A model generated the notes under the pieces. It was given only the letters and a program-made list of their open reading frames with translations. It did no database searches and was not told where the DNA came from. From positions 744,001 to 808,000 of the forward strand of contig CAWBUD010000002.1 in the NCBI GenBank assembly GCA_963791945.1: a stretch of 64,000 bases of DNA, in the 5' to 3' direction. Origin of the DNA: PALSA-1003 sp963791945 (lineage in GTDB: Bacteria > Pseudomonadota > Gammaproteobacteria > Burkholderiales > Casimicrobiaceae). The position numbers and the translations under genes are program-made. Every line of letters starts with the position of its first letter. Within the stretch, counting starts at the first letter, position 1. Below are positions 60,760-64,000 of the stretch, piece after piece.

Positions 60760-62475
60760 ATGCGGCTCATCCGCATTGTCACGAGCAACCAGGCCGCCGC
60801 GATCGAAGGCGCGCGTCAGCTGCTGGCCGCCATCGAGCGCCTGCCGCAGCTGCACGCGAGAGAGACCGCGGCATGCAGCGCGCTCCTGGCCGAGATCCTT
60901 GCGGCCTCCCCGATGTACGTGAATCTCGCATTCGCCGAGCCGGACGGCCGTTTATCGTGCAGCGCGGTTCCGCTCCAGACGACCGTCAACGTGGCGGATC
61001 GGATGTACTTCAGACGAGCCATGGAAACGCGGAAGTTCGCAGTGGGCGATTACCAGATCGGTCGCGTGACTCTGCTTCCTTCGATCAATTACGCCCTCCC
61101 TCTGCTCGGCGATCGAGGCGAGGTGCAGGCGGTCGTCTTTGCGGCGCAGAGTTTGAATTGGCTCACGGTGGCGCTCGCCAAAGTCGAATTTCCGTCGGGC
61201 GCGGTGCTGACGGTCACCGATCGCAACGGAACGGTCCTGGCCCGCCTGCCCGACGCCGGAGATCTGGTGGGCAAGCCGCTTCCCGAACAACGCGTGCTCG
61301 TGGTGCTCTCGAGGCAGCACGAGGCCGGCGTCTTCGAAGCCGAGGACGCTCAGGGCATGCCGCGCCTCTGGGCCCATGCCCCGCTCATCGCGGGCCTCGA
61401 TCTCAATGCGACCATCGGAGTGTCCGAGGCCGCCGCCTTCGCCGAGGTCAATCGACGTCTGATCCGCAATCTTGCCGCGCTCGGCCTGGTGACCCTGGGT
61501 GCGCTGGCAGCCGCCTGGCTTGGCGGCAAATTCATCCTGCGGCAGGTCGACGCTCTGGTCGCCGCGACTCGGAAGCTGGGAGCCGGCAATCTGGGTGCGC
61601 GCGCGGATGTGCTGGGCGATCGCAGCGAGCTCGAGCTCCTCGCGCGAGCGTTCAACGACATGTCTTCGACGCTGGAAGCGCGCGATCGCGAGCTGCATAT
61701 CGCCGAGGAAAAGACCCGGGCCGCCGAGGTCGAGCTGGCCGTGACCCGTGCGCACATGGATATCGCCAAGCAGATCCAGCGATCGATGTTGCCGGAAGCT
61801 CCGCTGGCTCAGGCCGGGATGCGAGTCGCGGGGCGATGTATTCCGGCCTCCGAAGTCGGCGGCGACTATTTCGGCTATTTCCCGCGCGCGCGGGGCGGCG
61901 TCGACAGTTTCATCGGCGACGTATCCGGCCACGGGGTGGGCGCTGCCTTGCTGATGGCCGAAGCCCGCATCACATTCCTCGCCGAGCGGCTGGTCGAGCC
62001 TGGGGCAGCGCAGATACTGGCGAAGCTCAATGACCTCCTTCACTATGACCTCGACCAGGCCGGGCACTTCATCACCGCGTGCTGCGCGACCTTCGATGCT
62101 GAAAGTCGCGAGCTCAAGTATGCCAACGCCGGGCATCCGCCCGCGCTCCTGCTCCGCGTGGGCGAAGCCAGATGCACGACGCTCGCCGCGGATGGAATGC
62201 TGCTCGGAATAAAAAAGGACGTCGATTTCGCCGAGATGAAGTTGAAGATGCAGACTGGCGATATCGTCGTCTTCTATACCGACGGCGTCACCGAAACGCG
62301 CGACGGGACCGGTGAACTGTTCGGTCGCGATCAGCTGGCGGAGGCCGTGGCAGCGCATCGCGCCGAGGATCCCGAGGCGGTAATTGCAGGAGTTCTCGCG
62401 GCGCTCGAGCGCTTCGCTGGAGCGACGCCGCACGACGATGACCTGACCATCGTCGTGATGAAGGTCGTAGGGTAG
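60760..62475 (+). CDS. Sensor PP2C/SpoIIE-type serine phosphatase with HAMP
   Basis: A membrane sensor: a periplasmic dCache-like domain (about residues 30-220 of the called frame), a helix (LAALGLVTLGALAAAWLGG), a HAMP (VDALVAATRKLGAGNLGARA), a short coiled coil, and an RsbU-type PP2C domain with GDYFGYF, FIGDVSGHGVGAALLM, YANAGHPPALLL and DDDLTIVVM. The first transmembrane helix (LRLRLLGLVALVLLPWLALV) lies upstream of the only ATG, in frame from 60643, with a non-standard CTG as sole likely start. An ATG at 60512 is one base out of frame across a G5 run. Confidence 0.85.
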   Translation: MRLIRIVTSNQAAAIEGARQLLAAIERLPQLHARETAACSALLAEILAASPMYVNLAFAEPDGRLSCSAVPLQTTVNVADRMYFRRAMETRKFAVGDYQIGRVTLLPSINYALPLLGDRGEVQAVVFAAQSLNWLTVALAKVEFPSGAVLTVTDRNGTVLARLPDAGDLVGKPLPEQRVLVVLSRQHEAGVFEAEDAQGMPRLWAHAPLIAGLDLNATIGVSEAAAFAEVNRRLIRNLAALGLVTLGALAAAWLGGKFILRQVDALVAATRKLGAGNLGARADVLGDRSELELLARAFNDMSSTLEARDRELHIAEEKTRAAEVELAVTRAHMDIAKQIQRSMLPEAPLAQAGMRVAGRCIPASEVGGDYFGYFPRARGGVDSFIGDVSGHGVGAALLMAEARITFLAERLVEPGAAQILAKLNDLLHYDLDQAGHFITACCATFDAESRELKYANAGHPPALLLRVGEARCTTLAADGMLLGIKKDVDFAEMKLKMQTGDIVVFYTDGVTETRDGTGELFGRDQLAEAVAAHRAEDPEAVIAGVLAALERFAGATPHDDDLTIVVMKVVG

Positions 62476-62495
62476 GGCGGTTCAGGCGGCCGCGC

Positions 62496-62527
62496 AGCCG
62501 CGGGCCATCGGGGTCTGACCCGCGGCT
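62496..62527. terminator. Possible bidirectional terminator hairpin
   Basis: AGCCGCGGG (62496-62504) pairs with CCCGCGGCT (62519-62527) between the convergent phosphatase and MFS genes. No T run on either side. Confidence 0.45.
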
Positions 62528-62544
62528 AAGCGGGACTTGACCCG

Positions 62545-63852
62545 TTACCGCTTATCGGAGGGTGTCGCCCATCTCAAGCTTGAATCGACCGGCGGCGATT
62601 TGCTCGTGTACGCCGCGCGCATGGGCTTGAGCACAAACAATGCCATGAGCGCCGCCAGGATGTTCATGCTCGCGCCGATGACGAACACCGCCAGCCATGT
62701 GCCCGTGCTCGTCATCAGAACGTTGCCCAGAGGCACGAGCAACGAAGCGGTTCCTTTGGCGGTATACATCAAGCCGGTGTTGGTTGTCGCGTATCTGGCT
62801 CCGAAGGTATCGGTCACGGTCGCGGGGAAGAGGCTGTAGATCTCACCCCACGCGAAGAACACCAGACCGCTGAGGATCACGAATGCCACCGGATCCTCCC
62901 CGAAATTCGCCAGCGCAAAGATGCCGATGCCTTCCAGCCCGAAGGCAATGAACATCGTGTTCTCGCGTCCGATGTGGTCGGATACCCAGCCGAAGAAGGG
63001 ACGGGTGAGGCCGTTCAAGACCCGGTCGAGTGAGAGGGCGAAGGTCAGCGCGGGCAGGGTGATGCCGATCAAGCTCACCGGTACGTCCGCGACCTTGAAA
63101 TCCTTGGCGATGGGCGCGAGCTGCGCGGTCGCCATCAAGCCTCCTGCACCCATGAGCACGAACATCACGTACATCACCCAGAAGATCGGCGTCTTGAGCA
63201 TCTCGACAGGAGTTGCCTGGCGGCGTCCGGCTCCGGGCGCCAGCTTCGGGGGCGCCACCAGCACGCTCGCGGGCGGCGCCGACAGAAGGAAGCCCAGCAC
63301 CACCACGACCGCACCCTGGAGCAGGCCGAACGTCAGAAATGTCTGCTCGTAGCCGCTCGTCTTGATCATGTTGGCGATCGGGATGATCGTCAGTGCCGAG
63401 CCCGCACCGAAGCCCGCTGCGGTGAGGCCTGCCGCCAATCCTCGACGGCTTGGAAACCATTTCACCGCGTTGCCGATCGAGGTTCCGTATACGGCCCCCG
63501 CTCCCACGCCGCCGAGTGCAGCGGCAAAGTACAGCATCGGCAGCGATCGTGCGGCCGAGTTCAGCGCCCAGGCGATCGCGCACAGGATTCCGCCGACAAC
63601 GACGACCCATCGCGGGCCGAAACGATCCACGAGATAGCCTTCGACCGGAACCAGCCAAGTCTCGAGGAGCACGAAGATAGTGAACGCCACCTGAATGGAG
63701 GCGCGCCCCCAGTGGTGCTTGGCGTCGATTGGATTGACGAACAGCGTCCACCCGTATTGCAGGTTCGCGATCATCGCCATGCAGACGATGCCCACGATGA
63801 GCTGAACCCACGGCGACGCAAATGCCGATTTGTGTTCGGATGTCGGCGCCAT
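62545..63852 (-). CDS. Oxalate/formate antiporter-like MFS transporter (OFA family)
   Basis: A 435-residue protein with twelve helices. It opens with IVGIVCMAMIANLQYGWTLF and VNPIDAKHHWGRASIQVAFT, the OxlT-type start, and has WLVPVEGYLVDRFGPRWVVV, VKWFPSRRGLAAGLT and GWVSDHIGRENTMFIA. OFA members exchange oxalate for formate or take up other organic acids. RBS AAGGAGGAG precedes ATG 63852. Confidence 0.88.
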   Translation of the reverse strand: MAPTSEHKSAFASPWVQLIVGIVCMAMIANLQYGWTLFVNPIDAKHHWGRASIQVAFTIFVLLETWLVPVEGYLVDRFGPRWVVVVGGILCAIAWALNSAARSLPMLYFAAALGGVGAGAVYGTSIGNAVKWFPSRRGLAAGLTAAGFGAGSALTIIPIANMIKTSGYEQTFLTFGLLQGAVVVVLGFLLSAPPASVLVAPPKLAPGAGRRQATPVEMLKTPIFWVMYVMFVLMGAGGLMATAQLAPIAKDFKVADVPVSLIGITLPALTFALSLDRVLNGLTRPFFGWVSDHIGRENTMFIAFGLEGIGIFALANFGEDPVAFVILSGLVFFAWGEIYSLFPATVTDTFGARYATTNTGLMYTAKGTASLLVPLGNVLMTSTGTWLAVFVIGASMNILAALMALFVLKPMRAAYTSKSPPVDSSLRWATPSDKR

Positions 63853-63929
63853 CGATCTCCTCCTTCGTTGGCCGCGCCGAGCGCGCGTCGCCCGACGAGT
63901 CGTTTGTTGTTACGAACCCGGCTTACGTA

Positions 63930-64000
63930 TCACTGGTGAGCCAAAGCGTGCAGGAACTCGGATGGCTTCGCGCCGTGGCGCTCCTCACCCTTGGGGCGAG
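63930..64000 (-). CDS. C-terminal end of a gene cut by the window edge
   Basis: One minus-strand frame reads RPKGEERHGAKPSEFLHALA and stops at 63930-63932. Its composition is protein-like, and it would lie directly upstream of the MFS gene. The product cannot be identified. Confidence 0.35.
   Translation of the reverse strand, partial: RPKGEERHGAKPSEFLHALAHQ

Overview
The window is GC-rich DNA (the 33.7-40.1 kb stretch looks lower in GC by eye) with dense, overlapping operons. Its gene content points to a biofilm- or floc-forming betaproteobacterium, possibly from a metagenome: ten PEP-CTERM proteins, an exosortase-A-type O-glycosylation ligase, an HPr-rel-A cassette, a HiPIP electron carrier and LivKHMGF transport. 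I infer the lineage from these families only; there is no rRNA or other phylogenetic marker.

Layout. (1) 0-25 kb is a cell-surface polysaccharide locus. It holds a sulfotransferase with a decayed CysQ-like gene nearby, a GtrII glucosyltransferase, and an eight-gene minus-strand operon from 17.6 to 7.2 kb. That operon encodes a heparinase II/III-like lyase, a GT25 transferase, a Wzz/GumC chain-length protein fused to a tyrosine-recombinase-like domain, a small DMT transporter, a GMC oxidoreductase, an SDR, a ChbG/HpnK deacetylase and a GtrB glycosyltransferase. On the plus strand follow a double VanZ protein, a large O-antigen-ligase-like protein with an extracytoplasmic insert, and the exosortase-A-associated ligase. 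(2) 25-29 kb is an HPr-rel-A cassette (HprK-related kinase, PqqD-like chaperone, nucleotidyltransferase) beside a Tat-exported low-complexity protein. (3) 29-31 kb is a secreted subtilisin-like protease behind a cyclic-di-GMP-I (GEMM) riboswitch. (4) 31-40.7 kb is dominated by PEP-CTERM genes, most of those on the plus strand with their own 3' hairpin, ending at a tRNA-Leu(UAA). A tRNA-Leu-like element at 34.6 kb shares 22 identical bases with the tRNA 3' end. (5) 41-42 kb has an orphan NuoB and a HiPIP. (6) 42.2-50.1 kb is a complete V/A-type ATPase operon. (7) 50.2-58.9 kb is a TetR-regulated catabolic operon: LivKMHGF-type ABC transporter, amidohydrolase, atypical SDR and acyl-CoA ligase. 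(8) 59-64 kb holds a carboxypeptidase Taq, a SpoIIE-type phosphatase sensor and an oxalate/formate-type MFS antiporter.

How the parts fit: the polysaccharide genes make and tailor an exopolymer. PEP-CTERM proteins would be sorted by an exosortase outside the window, with the 22.98 kb ligase a candidate for attaching sugar. Five of the ten PEP-CTERM genes carry a sigma-54-like -24/-12 element ending in TGCTT, in line with known PrsK/PrsR/RpoN control of such genes. The riboswitch would tie a secreted protease to the same sessile/motile decision.
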